Shown: positions 1 to 6,939, counted from the first letter of the stretch. The stretch: 9,313 nt of DNA from COE1 sp965114465 (GCA_965114465.1 CBCOYO010000133.1:1-9313); one strand, 5' to 3'. The notes: generated by a model from the sequence alone, not told the origin. Made by a program: numbers and translations.

Positions 1-167
1 ATTGGAAATCGCTTCGCGATGGGCTGGATACCTTCAACCACTACATTTTATTACAGGGCTGTCGCATTAAGGGAAACATATACAAGATATTATAATACTG
101 TACTGCATTTTATACCATATCTTGTATCATCAAAGCTTATTGCGACAGCCCCTACCTGAACTGTTAC
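1..167. repeat. Palindromic intergenic repeat P, left copy (truncated by window edge, interrupted)
   Basis: Positions 1-54 match 9054-9107 with only two mismatches, and 151-167 match 9131-9147 exactly, ending in both places at CTGAACTGTTAC. Sequence diverges right after that motif, so it marks the true right border. Between the matching parts the two copies differ: here 55-150 is a family M hairpin element, whereas the right copy has a short palindrome of about 25 bp. The left arm of this copy lies outside the window. It is non-coding. The two copies are in the same orientation about 9 kb apart. Confidence 0.85.
55..152. mobile_element. Family M hairpin element, copy 1 (MITE-like)
   Basis: The ends are inverted: GGGCTGTCGCA at 56-66 pairs with TGCGACAGCCC at 141-151. 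A second, inner perfect inverted repeat follows: ATACAAGATAT at 80-90 with ATATCTTGTAT at 117-127. The same architecture recurs at 2225-2318 and 5375-5474, always in the same orientation. There is no coding capacity, so if mobile it would need a transposase acting in trans. A perfect TATAAT lies at 91-96 but has no convincing -35 box. Direct target repeats are not evident. The element occupies the apex of repeat P. Confidence 0.8.
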
Positions 168-407
168 ATTTATTTTCCAACCAATCATGAATATTTTATC
201 ACAGAAACAATTAGCTGTCATTTCTTTTCATATATTCATAATTTATTCATATTTTTCGCAACCTTCCTTTCCAAGACACAAACAAAAAGCGAAAGTTTTG
301 TTAAATTCTATTACTTTTTGCTATTTTCTCCAAACTAATATTCGATTCTGCAATAAAATTTACAAAATATTTTCAATTCTCCTAATTCCCTCTAGCGAAA
401 TCTGTTG

Positions 408-434
408 TATAATAATACAGAAGCTTTTTCTGTA
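408..434 (+). promoter_or_regulatory. Possible -10 box with adjacent operator-like inverted repeat
   Basis: TATAAT at 408-413 is a perfect -10, but the sequence 16-18 bases upstream does not resemble TTGACA. Two bases further on, TACAGAA (416-422) and TTCTGTA (428-434) form a 7-bp inverted repeat with a 5-base centre, where a repressor could sit over the transcription start. Use as the amidase promoter is inferred from position only. Confidence 0.3.
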
Positions 435-515
435 CAAGGACTTAAAGATAATCCTTTTCCAGTCACAGCCTTTTAGAGAAATCTTAGAGTTTTTTATGAT
501 ACAATTATACTAAGT

Positions 516-570
516 GGCAAAAAGATTTGCCGTTTAGTTGCGCCAGCCGCACGCCGCAAGTAAGCGCAAC
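516..570. repeat. Two hairpins, the second related to repeat H
   Basis: GGCAAA (516-521) pairs with TTTGCC (526-531). GTTGCGC (537-543) pairs with GCGCAAC (564-570) around a GC-rich core. Positions 540-559 match 6948-6967 at 17 of 20 bases, linking this structure to the repeat H family at 5581 and 6948. It lies in the presumed 5' leader of the amidase mRNA, about 75 bases before the start codon. Confidence 0.55.
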
Positions 571-643
571 GCATAACATCTATATAGAAATGACTTAACA
601 AGAAACAACGTGTTAAAAGCATTGATAATAGGAGGTCTACGCA

Positions 644-2209
644 ATGGACAATCAAGCACAAATGAAACAAGAACTTGAATATTGGGATCAAGCAGATGCC
701 CAGCCGTTAACATCCGATACCCTGCCTATTCCCCAGCAAAATCAGCAGTCAGATATACAGCCAATGTTTGAGATCCGGCAACACGCAGCACGAAAGCATT
801 TAGCCGCCAATCAACATATTAACACTGCACCGCGACACCCCGCTGAATTACATCAGCTCCCAGCATCGAATCAAAATTCGATGAAACGTCGATACAAAGA
901 AACAAACAAAATCCAAAATTCCATGCAGCGCCGCTACAATGAAACAAACAAAAAACAAAGTTCCATGCAGCGCCGCTACAATGATGCAAACCAAAGCCAA
1001 AGTTCCATGCAGCGCCGCTACAATGATGCAAACAAAAACCAAAATTCCATGCAGCGCCGCTACAACGAAGCAAACCAAAACCAAAGTTCCATGCAACGCC
1101 GCTACAACGAAACAAACCCAAATATTCCTAGACGCCGCTATATTGACTCGCACCAGAATAATAGGCAGAATACTGCCCCGCATCAGAATCCGCATATCCG
1201 GCAGAATCCGCACACACCGCAAGCAGGCGCAAGAACGCAAAGCCGTAATTCGGGCTATGTCATACAGCAGCCTCCCTATATGCCACAGCCATACAATCCG
1301 GCTTCCTATGCCCCGGCAAAATCCAACAGCACACGGCAGAATCTGCGTGCACAACAGTATACCAATACATCACAGCAGCCTTATATCCAAATGCCTATAC
1401 GGCAGACGCGCAATCCTGCAACACATCAGACTGCCAATCTGCCGCAAAACACAAATAAAAACTGCAAGAATCCTTCAAAAAAAGCTGCACCGCCACGTGG
1501 ACAAGCTGTTAGAAAAATACAGCGCGCCGCTGCTCCTGCAAAGAAAAAGAACATATTACCGCAATCGCTTATAGTATTTATGATTCTTGTTATCCCTGTA
1601 GCTGTTTTCTTATGGACAAAATTTGCCAAACCAGAACCTCCTGTAACTGCAAAACCTGCTACAGGGCAGAAAGTAACTGTTCAGGAAGATATTCGGGAAG
1701 ATGCTGCCCACCACCCTCCTATTGAAGAAAATTTTCTTACAATTAGCGAATATAACCGCCCTGGCACTAAACTGGCTTCCGTGAAAAACATCTTTGTTCA
1801 CTACACTGCCAATCCCGAAACCACCGCAGCACAGAACCGCAGTTACTTTGAAAACCTTGGCGAAACGCATGAACGTTCTGCCAGCGCACATTTTATTATT
1901 GGATGCGAAGGCGAAGTTATCCAATGCATCCCTTTAGAGGAAGAAGCATATGCTGTTATCGGCAGAAATAACGATTCTATTTCCATTGAATGTTGTTACA
2001 AAAACAAGGATGGATCATTTACGCAGGCAACTTATGATTCTTTAATCTCTATGCTGGCATGGCTGACAAAAGAATATCAGTTAGAACCTTCCGATATTTT
2101 GCGTCATTATGACTGCGGCGGAAAACGCTGTCCACTGTATTACGTAGACCATGAAGATGCTTGGCTGAAACTACTCGAAGACGTTGCAAACTACTCTGAC
2201 AATACATAA
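644..2209 (+). CDS. Membrane-anchored N-acetylmuramoyl-L-alanine amidase (Amidase_2/PGRP fold) with repeat-rich cytoplasmic tail
   Basis: Predicted to cleave the bond between N-acetylmuramic acid and L-alanine in peptidoglycan. The 521-residue protein has three parts. Residues 1-300 are Gln/Asn/Arg/Pro-rich, without a signal peptide, and contain six 14-residue repeats of the type SSMQRRYNDANQSQ at 78-161 plus a degenerate seventh. One membrane segment spans about 304-325 after a Lys-rich stretch (KKKN), giving a type II topology with the tail inside and the enzyme outside. The catalytic domain covers about 370-515: His386 (FVHYTAN), His416 (SAHFIIG), Glu449, His488 (RHYD) and Cys496 (GGKRCP). 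His386, His488 and Cys496 match the zinc ligands of T7-lysozyme-like amidases, and Lys494 sits two residues before the Cys as in that family. AGGAGGT seven bases upstream supports the start. It is transcribed alone and ends just before a terminator-like element. The family call is firm; the role of the tail is unknown. Confidence 0.9.
   Translation: MDNQAQMKQELEYWDQADAQPLTSDTLPIPQQNQQSDIQPMFEIRQHAARKHLAANQHINTAPRHPAELHQLPASNQNSMKRRYKETNKIQNSMQRRYNETNKKQSSMQRRYNDANQSQSSMQRRYNDANKNQNSMQRRYNEANQNQSSMQRRYNETNPNIPRRRYIDSHQNNRQNTAPHQNPHIRQNPHTPQAGARTQSRNSGYVIQQPPYMPQPYNPASYAPAKSNSTRQNLRAQQYTNTSQQPYIQMPIRQTRNPATHQTANLPQNTNKNCKNPSKKAAPPRGQAVRKIQRAAAPAKKKNILPQSLIVFMILVIPVAVFLWTKFAKPEPPVTAKPATGQKVTVQEDIREDAAHHPPIEENFLTISEYNRPGTKLASVKNIFVHYTANPETTAAQNRSYFENLGETHERSASAHFIIGCEGEVIQCIPLEEEAYAVIGRNNDSISIECCYKNKDGSFTQATYDSLISMLAWLTKEYQLEPSDILRHYDCGGKRCPLYYVDHEDAWLKLLEDVANYSDNT
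875..1168 (+). repeat. In-frame 42-bp tandem repeats inside the amidase gene
   Basis: Six consecutive 42-bp units fill 875-1126, each encoding 14 residues with the core MxRRYx(E/D)(T/A)N. The first is the most diverged (MKRRYKETN). A degenerate seventh (PRRRYIDSHQNN) follows to about 1168. Units 2-6 are nearly identical at DNA level around CCATGCAGCGCCGCTACAA, which points to recent duplication or homogenisation. Because 42 is divisible by 3, gain or loss of units keeps the reading frame, and also keeps other frames open, which explains several spurious overlapping frames. Confidence 0.95.
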
Positions 2210-2219
2210 GAGCCTGTCG

Positions 2220-2324
2220 AAAAAGGGGCTGTCGCATTAAAGGAAGCATATACAAGATATTATAATCTATCTGCAATTTATACTATATCTTGTATCATCA
2301 AACTTTATTGCAACAGCCTTTTTT
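2220..2324 (+). terminator. Family M hairpin element, copy 2, acting as probable bidirectional terminator
   Basis: GGGGCTGTCGCA from 2225 pairs with TGCAACAGCC ending at 2318, and the inner ATACAAGATAT/ATATCTTGTAT pair is intact. The stem is flanked by five A (2220-2224) on the left and six T (2319-2324) on the right, the layout of an intrinsic terminator readable from both sides. It begins 15 bases after the amidase stop codon. The right arm carries two changes from the consensus arm of copies 1 and 3, so this is the most diverged copy. Confidence 0.65.
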
Positions 2325-2326
2325 AT

Positions 2327-2576
2327 TTGTGTTCAAATTAAAAATTAATTATTTTTACTTAATTATACCTTAAATTTATTTGTAAATTGATTAATAAATT
2401 ATTCTGTGTCAATCTCCTATTATTCTCAAAAAATACAATGAACTTTAGTAAAAACTGTTGAATTTTCCAAATAAATACTTTATAATTAATTTATTCCATA
2501 CATATTTACTTAATTTATTTTTAATATCAGCTTAAAAATAATTAAATTTAATTAATAAATTAAAGGAGATATTGCC
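2327..2576 (+). other. Very AT-rich intergenic region upstream of the binding-protein gene
   Basis: About 250 bases of almost pure A/T sequence, with many TTAATT and AATTAA runs and no plausible gene. It contains the promoter at 2458-2486 and the ribosome site AAAGGAG at 2562-2568, eight bases before the ATG at 2577. The composition contrasts sharply with the flanking genes. Confidence 0.7.
2458..2486 (+). promoter_or_regulatory. Sigma-A-type promoter of the binding-protein/chemoreceptor unit
   Basis: TTGAAT (2458-2463) and TATAAT (2481-2486) are separated by exactly 17 bases: four of six and six of six consensus matches at optimal spacing. Transcription would start near 2493, giving a leader of roughly 84 bases before the ATG at 2577. 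No flagellar sigma-28 type promoter is apparent, although the downstream gene is a chemoreceptor. Confidence 0.65.
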
Positions 2577-3632
2577 ATGAAGAAAAAAGCAGTTTTACTA
2601 TGCGGATTCCTGCTTGGTGTCGTACTTGGTGGGTGCGGCGTCAAAACCACGCCGGAAATTATTATGCCAGAAGAACCTCTTGTTTCCTCTATAACTGTAG
2701 CCCAGCCAGCCGTGTCGACAGATGCCGAATCTGTAAACACAGACACCTCAGCCAGTGGTGAACAGGACAGCAGCAGCACACAGGCTTCTTCGGGCGAAAA
2801 TTACACTGTTTACCTTATTACAATGGATTTAACTGACAGTTATTGGAAATCTATTGACGATGGCTGTTTGGAAGCTGCAAATGAATTAGGTAACATTACC
2901 TATCGCTGGACAGGGCCGGATGCACATGATGACGCTTTGCAAAGTGCCTGTGTTGATGACGCAGTGGCAAACGGCGCAGATGCAATTCTTATTGCCGCAA
3001 ACAGCGCAGACGGTATTAACGACAGCCTGCAAAATGCCACTGCATCAGGATGCAAAATCGTGTATGTCGACAGCGCCGCAAGCTATGACTGCGTAACAGC
3101 CCTTTCTACAGACAATATCGCTGCCGGCAAAACTGCCGGGCAGACGATGCTCCAATCCCTTCAGGCAAAAGGTATTACCAACGGCACAATCGCAGTATTT
3201 GGAGTAACTGCCGACACTGCTTCCTGCGTGGCACGTGAAGAAGGTTTTCAATCCGCTTTTGCAGGAACGGATTTCACCTTGGCAGATACCATTTATATGC
3301 AGGATGATGTGGCAAATGTAAAAAATGCTGTACAGAATGGATTGACACAAAATTATGTCGGATTTTTCGGTTCAAACGAAGGAACTACAGTTGCCATTGG
3401 AGAAGCCATTCAGGAAACTGGAACGGAAACCACAATTGTAGGATTTGATACCTCCGACGCTGTTTTATCTCTTGTTTCTGAGGGTATTATCTATGCAACC
3501 ATGCAGCAGAATCCTAAAGTAATGGGACACGACGGCTTAACAATTGCAGTGCAGGCACTAGAAGGAACTTACACAGACACCAATACCAAAACGGATACAG
3601 GTGTAACAGTAATTACCAAGGATTCTTTATAA
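2577..3632 (+). CDS. Sugar-type solute-binding lipoprotein (periplasmic-binding protein type I, Peripla_BP_4)
   Basis: A 351-residue secreted lipoprotein expected to bind a small solute, probably a sugar, outside the membrane. Residues 1-19 form a lipoprotein signal with lipobox LGGC and acylation at Cys20. A Ser/Thr/Glu-rich tether covers about 21-75. The type I binding fold begins at about 77 (YTVYLITMDLTDSYW) and runs to the end, with DAILIAANSADG near 135-146 and IVGFDTSDAV near 287-296, followed by a QNPKVMG signature of the RbsB/LacI-like family. The start is supported by AAAGGAG eight bases upstream. No permease or ATPase gene is adjacent. Instead a chemoreceptor gene follows after 17 bases, so its job may be to present ligand for sensing rather than uptake; that is inference. 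The exact ligand cannot be read from sequence. Confidence 0.88.
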   Translation: MKKKAVLLCGFLLGVVLGGCGVKTTPEIIMPEEPLVSSITVAQPAVSTDAESVNTDTSASGEQDSSSTQASSGENYTVYLITMDLTDSYWKSIDDGCLEAANELGNITYRWTGPDAHDDALQSACVDDAVANGADAILIAANSADGINDSLQNATASGCKIVYVDSAASYDCVTALSTDNIAAGKTAGQTMLQSLQAKGITNGTIAVFGVTADTASCVAREEGFQSAFAGTDFTLADTIYMQDDVANVKNAVQNGLTQNYVGFFGSNEGTTVAIGEAIQETGTETTIVGFDTSDAVLSLVSEGIIYATMQQNPKVMGHDGLTIAVQALEGTYTDTNTKTDTGVTVITKDSL

Positions 3633-3649
3633 ACCATGGAAAGGAATGC

Positions 3650-5359
3650 GTGATTATTATGAAATTTAAGCAGAAAATGCTTACCTTGTGCTGTGTTCCG
3701 CTTCTGCTGCTGACTATGCTGTCTTTGATAATCGGACTTATCCAATTTCGTTCTGGTATGTATACGCAGACAAAAAGCAGCCTGAAATCCAGCGCTTTAG
3801 CAGCAATGAACCTCTATAACAGCCAAGGCTACGGCGACTACGCACAAAAGGCGGACGGGAACGTATGGCGCGGCATGAACTTTAATGTTTCTACTGAAAC
3901 CGCTTTGGTAGACGATTTAAAGGAACAGACAGGCGTTGATATTACCTTTTTCTATCAGGAATCAGCGGTAATGACCTCTATCTGCAATGAAAACGGTGTG
4001 CGTTGGATTGGAATGAAAGCAGGTGAAAATATCCGCCAATACACCTTAGAACAAGGAGCGCAGCTATGGTATCGCAATATTGAAATTGACAAGAAACTAT
4101 GCCACGCATATATTATCCCCATTTTGCAGCCAAGCAGCGGCACTGTAACGGGCGCATTAATGGCATCCATTTCAACCTCTGGATTAGATACCATAATGGA
4201 ACGCTACATTATTATAAGTGCAATCGCGTCAGCAGCTATCCTAATTGCGGTTGCTGCATTTATCTATTTCTATATCGGCGGACTGACCAAAGTGCTTCAC
4301 GATGTACGCCATGTACTGCTACAGGTTTCCGAGGGAAATTTTGCTGATAAACGGTTAATCGGTATCCACCGCAAGGACGAATTTGGCGAACTTGCCATTG
4401 GTACGGAAAAACTGCGGACAAAAATCGAAAATTTATTCGATGATATTCAGGCTGGAATGCTGAAGCTGACGGATGCAGCGGAAAAATTAAGCGGCACATT
4501 AACCCAAAACGTTTCTGCTGCAAGAGAAATGAATGAAAGTGTTGACCAGATTAATATTACTGCCAACAATCAAAAATCTGGCACGCAGAACGCCGCCGAA
4601 AATGTTGAACGCACCCGCAACGCCATTGACTTTATGCTAAAACAAATCTCCGATATCAACCTGCTTTCAAACAATATGGCACAGCTTGCCGCAAACAGCA
4701 AAACAATATTGCGCGAGTTGCTCGAAAGCAGTCAAAATTCGCAGGAAGCCGTTCAAGAAATCAGCCAACAGGTATCCGTAACAAACGAATCCGTACAGCA
4801 GATTAAAAGCGTAACGGAATACATTACCAATATTGCAGAAGAAACAACGCTTCTTTCCCTAAATGCAAGCATAGAAGCTGCACGTGCAGGGGAATCTGGA
4901 AAGGGATTTGCCGTTGTCGCATTAGAGATTCAGAAATTAGCCGAAGAATCCAACACCTCCGCTGCCAAAATCGGCGACAATATCCGCTCTCTTGTAGAAA
5001 AAACAAACGGCATCGTTACTGTTATGGAAACCATTGAAAAGACTCTTAAAGAGCAAGAAAATAACGTTGCAAAAACAACTCAGCTTTTTGATGAAATTAA
5101 CGAAGATATTCTGCGTGTTACCAGAAAAGAAGCCGATATGCAAAACAGTGTTTCTGAAATGAACCAAGCAAAAGACAATATGTCTGCCATTATTTCCGAA
5201 CTGTCAGAGTCCGCCGTTAACAATGCGGATTTATCCAAAAATGCCGCAAAAGTAACTTCACAGATGATGTATGAAATCGAAAATCTTGACACACTTACCA
5301 CCGATTTATCCGAACTAGCAAACCGGCTTGATGATAACTTAAAAGCTTTTCTGTCATAA
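3650..5359 (+). CDS. Methyl-accepting chemotaxis protein with extracytoplasmic Cache-like sensor
   Basis: A transmembrane chemoreceptor, expected to control CheA through CheW. The 569 residues show a first membrane segment at about 11-32, an extracytoplasmic region at about 33-185 containing TGVDITFFY and a GALMASIST strand (resembling a single Cache domain), a second membrane segment at about 187-211, a HAMP-like linker at about 212-262, then a long coiled-coil signalling domain. Its hairpin tip at about 392-430 carries NASIEAARAGESGKGFAVVA, the hallmark of MCPs. No C-terminal CheR-docking pentapeptide is seen. The first codon is GTG at 3650, only four bases after AAGGA (3641-3645). An ATG at 3659 (residue 4) is an alternative with a long 13-base spacing, so the start is uncertain by three residues. 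It follows the binding-protein gene by 17 bases, so co-transcription is very likely. Confidence 0.93.
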   Translation: MIIMKFKQKMLTLCCVPLLLLTMLSLIIGLIQFRSGMYTQTKSSLKSSALAAMNLYNSQGYGDYAQKADGNVWRGMNFNVSTETALVDDLKEQTGVDITFFYQESAVMTSICNENGVRWIGMKAGENIRQYTLEQGAQLWYRNIEIDKKLCHAYIIPILQPSSGTVTGALMASISTSGLDTIMERYIIISAIASAAILIAVAAFIYFYIGGLTKVLHDVRHVLLQVSEGNFADKRLIGIHRKDEFGELAIGTEKLRTKIENLFDDIQAGMLKLTDAAEKLSGTLTQNVSAAREMNESVDQINITANNQKSGTQNAAENVERTRNAIDFMLKQISDINLLSNNMAQLAANSKTILRELLESSQNSQEAVQEISQQVSVTNESVQQIKSVTEYITNIAEETTLLSLNASIEAARAGESGKGFAVVALEIQKLAEESNTSAAKIGDNIRSLVEKTNGIVTVMETIEKTLKEQENNVAKTTQLFDEINEDILRVTRKEADMQNSVSEMNQAKDNMSAIISELSESAVNNADLSKNAAKVTSQMMYEIENLDTLTTDLSELANRLDDNLKAFLS

Positions 5360-5368
5360 TCTAAAAAT

Positions 5369-5478
5369 CGAGTAGGGGCTGTCGCATTAAGGAAAATAGA
5401 TACAAGATATTATAGTACTGTATTGTGTTTTGCACTATATCTTGTATAATTAAAACTTATTGCGACAGCCCCTACTCG
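5369..5478. mobile_element. Family M hairpin element, copy 3, in a palindromic target
   Basis: GGGGCTGTCGCA from 5375 pairs with TGCGACAGCCCC ending at 5472, with the same inner ATACAAGATAT/ATATCTTGTAT pair. The inverted repeat extends outward into the flanks (CGAGTA at 5369-5374 and TACTCG at 5473-5478), giving an 18-bp perfect arm. It begins ten bases after the chemoreceptor stop codon and may help end that transcript, though no T-run follows. It has the same orientation as copies 1 and 2. Confidence 0.75.
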
Positions 5479-5483
5479 TGTGC

Positions 5484-5525
5484 CGCCGATGCACAATGCA
5501 ATGGCATATTTCCTCTGCATCGGCG
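5484..5525. repeat. 10-bp perfect inverted repeat (hairpin)
   Basis: CGCCGATGCA (5484-5493) and TGCATCGGCG (5516-5525) pair perfectly around a 22-base loop, immediately beyond family M copy 3. There is no flanking T-run on the plus strand. It could fold in the 3' end of either convergent transcript. The function is unknown. Confidence 0.55.
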
Positions 5526-5580
5526 TGTACATAAAAATCCAGCCCAAAGTTCACTTTTTCTTAGCTTTTGGACTAGATTG

Positions 5581-5637
5581 CACGCCGCAAAGCAGCAATT
5601 TTCCTTTGTGCGGCTGCGTACACATTGTTATACATAG
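5581..5637. repeat. Repeat H, copy A (57 bp)
   Basis: Matches 6958-7014 over 57 ungapped bases with 8 differences (49 of 57 identical), seven of them transitions. The invariant centre reads GCAATTTTCCTTTGTG. Each copy can form a stem between its GC-rich left part and the G-rich segment after CCTTTGTG. Both copies lie at or beyond the 3' ends of minus-strand genes and in the same orientation. It is non-coding. Confidence 0.7.
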
Positions 5638-5643
5638 CGTCAG

Positions 5644-5768
5644 CCTTTTCGACGCCTAGTACAGCGTTGGCGGATATTCGTGTCAGGACAAAGCGGAAGA
5701 ATAACGACAACGCTGTACTGGCGCAAATAGCAAGTGCTGTATTCAACGTAATTTGCGCAATGTCGTAC
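5644..5768. repeat. Cluster of overlapping palindromes at the 3' side of the AI-2E gene
   Basis: AGTACAGCGTTG (5658-5669) pairs perfectly with CAACGCTGTACT (5708-5719). GCGCAAAT (5721-5728) pairs perfectly with ATTTGCGC (5751-5758). CTAGTAC at 5656-5662 can also pair with GTACTAG at 5763-5769, enclosing both stems in a closing helix. The result would be a multi-branched RNA rather than a simple terminator, and no T-run is present on the minus strand. It lies within the first 130 bases after the minus-strand stop codon. Confidence 0.55.
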
Positions 5769-5780
5769 TAGTATAACCTA

Positions 5781-6893
5781 TCACATAAAAATCTCACGCC
5801 CCAATTCCACTAGAATCAGCAGTGTAATTGGTCCCATAATAACACCGCTGAGTCCATAAAACATAACCCCTGCATACACAGAAATTAATATTGCAACCGG
5901 TGAAAATTTCATGCCATTTCCCAGAAGGCGTGGCTCTAACAGTTCACGGATTAATACACAGATTAGATATGTTACGGCAACAATAATTCCACCCACAATG
6001 TTTCCTTGGATAAAACTGACAACACATATTGGGATCAGAACGATTCCCGTACCGATAAACGGCAGAAAATCCATAAATCCCGCAAGCAGTCCATAAAAAT
6101 ACGCTTCCGTCATTCCTGCAAAGTACAAGCCGGCTGTCGCAGTAATGCTAATACAGATAAGAATAATCCCTTGTGTTTTTAGATATGCTTTTATCATTGC
6201 GCCAATTTTTTTTCCGATTCGTATTATAATAGAAAGAATCCTGTCAATCGCTGGTTCTAAAACGGCAAGTTTTAGTAATCCTTGCTGCCAGTCCTCAATT
6301 TCACGCGCAAACAACACCACACAGATAAAGCTTACCAATACAAAAGCAGATACCTGTCCGACCACCGCCATATATTTAATACTTCCCGTAATCAGCCCTT
6401 TTCCCGAATCGGCAAAGCTCCCGCCAATTCCCTCCGCTGTATGCTGTATCCACATCATTAAAATGCCCTTTTCCAAACCGAAAAAATCCTCAATGTGCAT
6501 ACAGATATTTTCTGCCGCATTCTGTAAACTTGCCATAATAAATCCGGCATCCTGCGCAAAATGCCGCGCCTTACTAATTAGAAAAGTTCCCGCACCGACA
6601 ATTAATATCGCTGCCAAAAGAATAATACCAAATAAAATGCCGCCTGCCATAAAGCCTTTACCATTTTTCATCTGTTTTCGGCGTACCCGATCATGTTTCT
6701 GGTAAAAACGTTGTAATGGCACCACAATCAGCAGCGCCAAAACAATCGGTAAAAAAAACGGTAAAATATACTTTAACACTGCCAAAACCAGCATAGAGGT
6801 TACAATATAGAGAACTACTCTCTGATAATCTTTCCGCGCAAAAAAATCCATATAAAACCAGTCCTTTAATTGTTTTATCTTTAGTATAGACAT
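5781..6893 (-). CDS. AI-2E family membrane transporter (YtvI/PerM-like)
   Basis: A polytopic membrane protein of 370 residues in the AI-2E transporter family (Pfam AI-2E_transport), which includes TqsA, PerM and the sporulation protein YtvI. The N-terminal region has two closely spaced hydrophobic spans (about 25-65), a third follows at about 78-105, then a long extracytoplasmic segment (about 110-165), then further spans. Family signatures are GLLAGFMDFLPFIGTGIVLI at about 268-287 and LLEPRLLGNGMKFSPVAILI further on. The first ATG (6893) lacks a ribosome site; the ATG at 6851 (residue 15) has AAAGGA ten bases upstream and is at least as likely. It sits alone, transcribed toward the chemoreceptor gene and in the same direction as bioBY upstream. 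The family is clear; the substrate is not, and the AI-2 name should not be taken as evidence of quorum sensing. Confidence 0.88.
   Translation of the reverse strand: MSILKIKQLKDWFYMDFFARKDYQRVVLYIVTSMLVLAVLKYILPFFLPIVLALLIVVPLQRFYQKHDRVRRKQMKNGKGFMAGGILFGIILLAAILIVGAGTFLISKARHFAQDAGFIMASLQNAAENICMHIEDFFGLEKGILMMWIQHTAEGIGGSFADSGKGLITGSIKYMAVVGQVSAFVLVSFICVVLFAREIEDWQQGLLKLAVLEPAIDRILSIIIRIGKKIGAMIKAYLKTQGIILICISITATAGLYFAGMTEAYFYGLLAGFMDFLPFIGTGIVLIPICVVSFIQGNIVGGIIVAVTYLICVLIRELLEPRLLGNGMKFSPVAILISVYAGVMFYGLSGVIMGPITLLILVELGREIFM
6862..6867 (-). promoter_or_regulatory. Ribosome binding site favouring the internal AI-2E start
   Basis: On the minus strand this reads AAAGGA, ten bases before the ATG at 6849-6851 (residue 15 of the longer reading). 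Upstream of the outer ATG at 6893 no purine-rich site is visible. It favours the shorter 356-residue protein beginning MDFFARKDYQRVV. Confidence 0.5.
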
Positions 6894-6939
6894 TTTAAGG
6901 CTGTTTCATGTACTATTATGCCGCCAAATCTATTCTGAA

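Larger units (their letters stand above)
168..643. other. AT-rich intergenic leader of the amidase gene
   Basis: No gene is supported here. An open frame at 187-513 has no ribosome site and reads as AT-rich low-complexity sequence. The stretch holds a possible -10 with an adjacent inverted repeat (408-434), another possible -10 (TATACT at 506-511) and two hairpins at 516-570. The gene's ribosome site AGGAGGT lies at 630-636, seven bases before the ATG. Confidence 0.6.

Noticed and set aside
187..513. 108-residue open frame on the plus strand
   Set aside because: No ribosome site before the ATG, AT-rich low-complexity translation rich in I, F and Y, and it spans the probable promoter region of the amidase gene.
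875..1126. Tandem 42-bp repeats as a possible CRISPR array
   Set aside because: Units abut without variable spacers and encode in-frame amino-acid repeats; there are no cas genes.
848..1354. Long reverse-strand frames across the amidase repeats
   Set aside because: Same cause: the repeat unit contains no stops in this frame. No ribosome site or recognisable family.
939..1574. 211-residue frame overlapping the amidase gene, with repeated PCSAAT segments
   Set aside because: It is the +1-shifted reading of the 42-bp tandem repeats. Repeat length divisible by 3 keeps all frames open, and the frame 644-2209 has the domain and the ribosome site.
2577..5359. Part of a sugar ABC transporter operon
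   Set aside because: No ATPase or permease gene follows; the downstream gene is an unmistakable chemoreceptor.
5425..5637. 70-residue plus-strand frame
   Set aside because: Runs through family M copy 3, a hairpin and repeat H; no ribosome site and no protein-like character.
6145..6705. 186-residue plus-strand frame opposite the AI-2E gene
   Set aside because: Antisense of a clear membrane-protein gene; its translation is low-complexity I/P/S-rich sequence.
5781..6893. Dedicated autoinducer-2 exporter
   Set aside because: Family membership is clear, but members have varied roles and nothing nearby (no luxS or lsr genes) supports AI-2 signalling.
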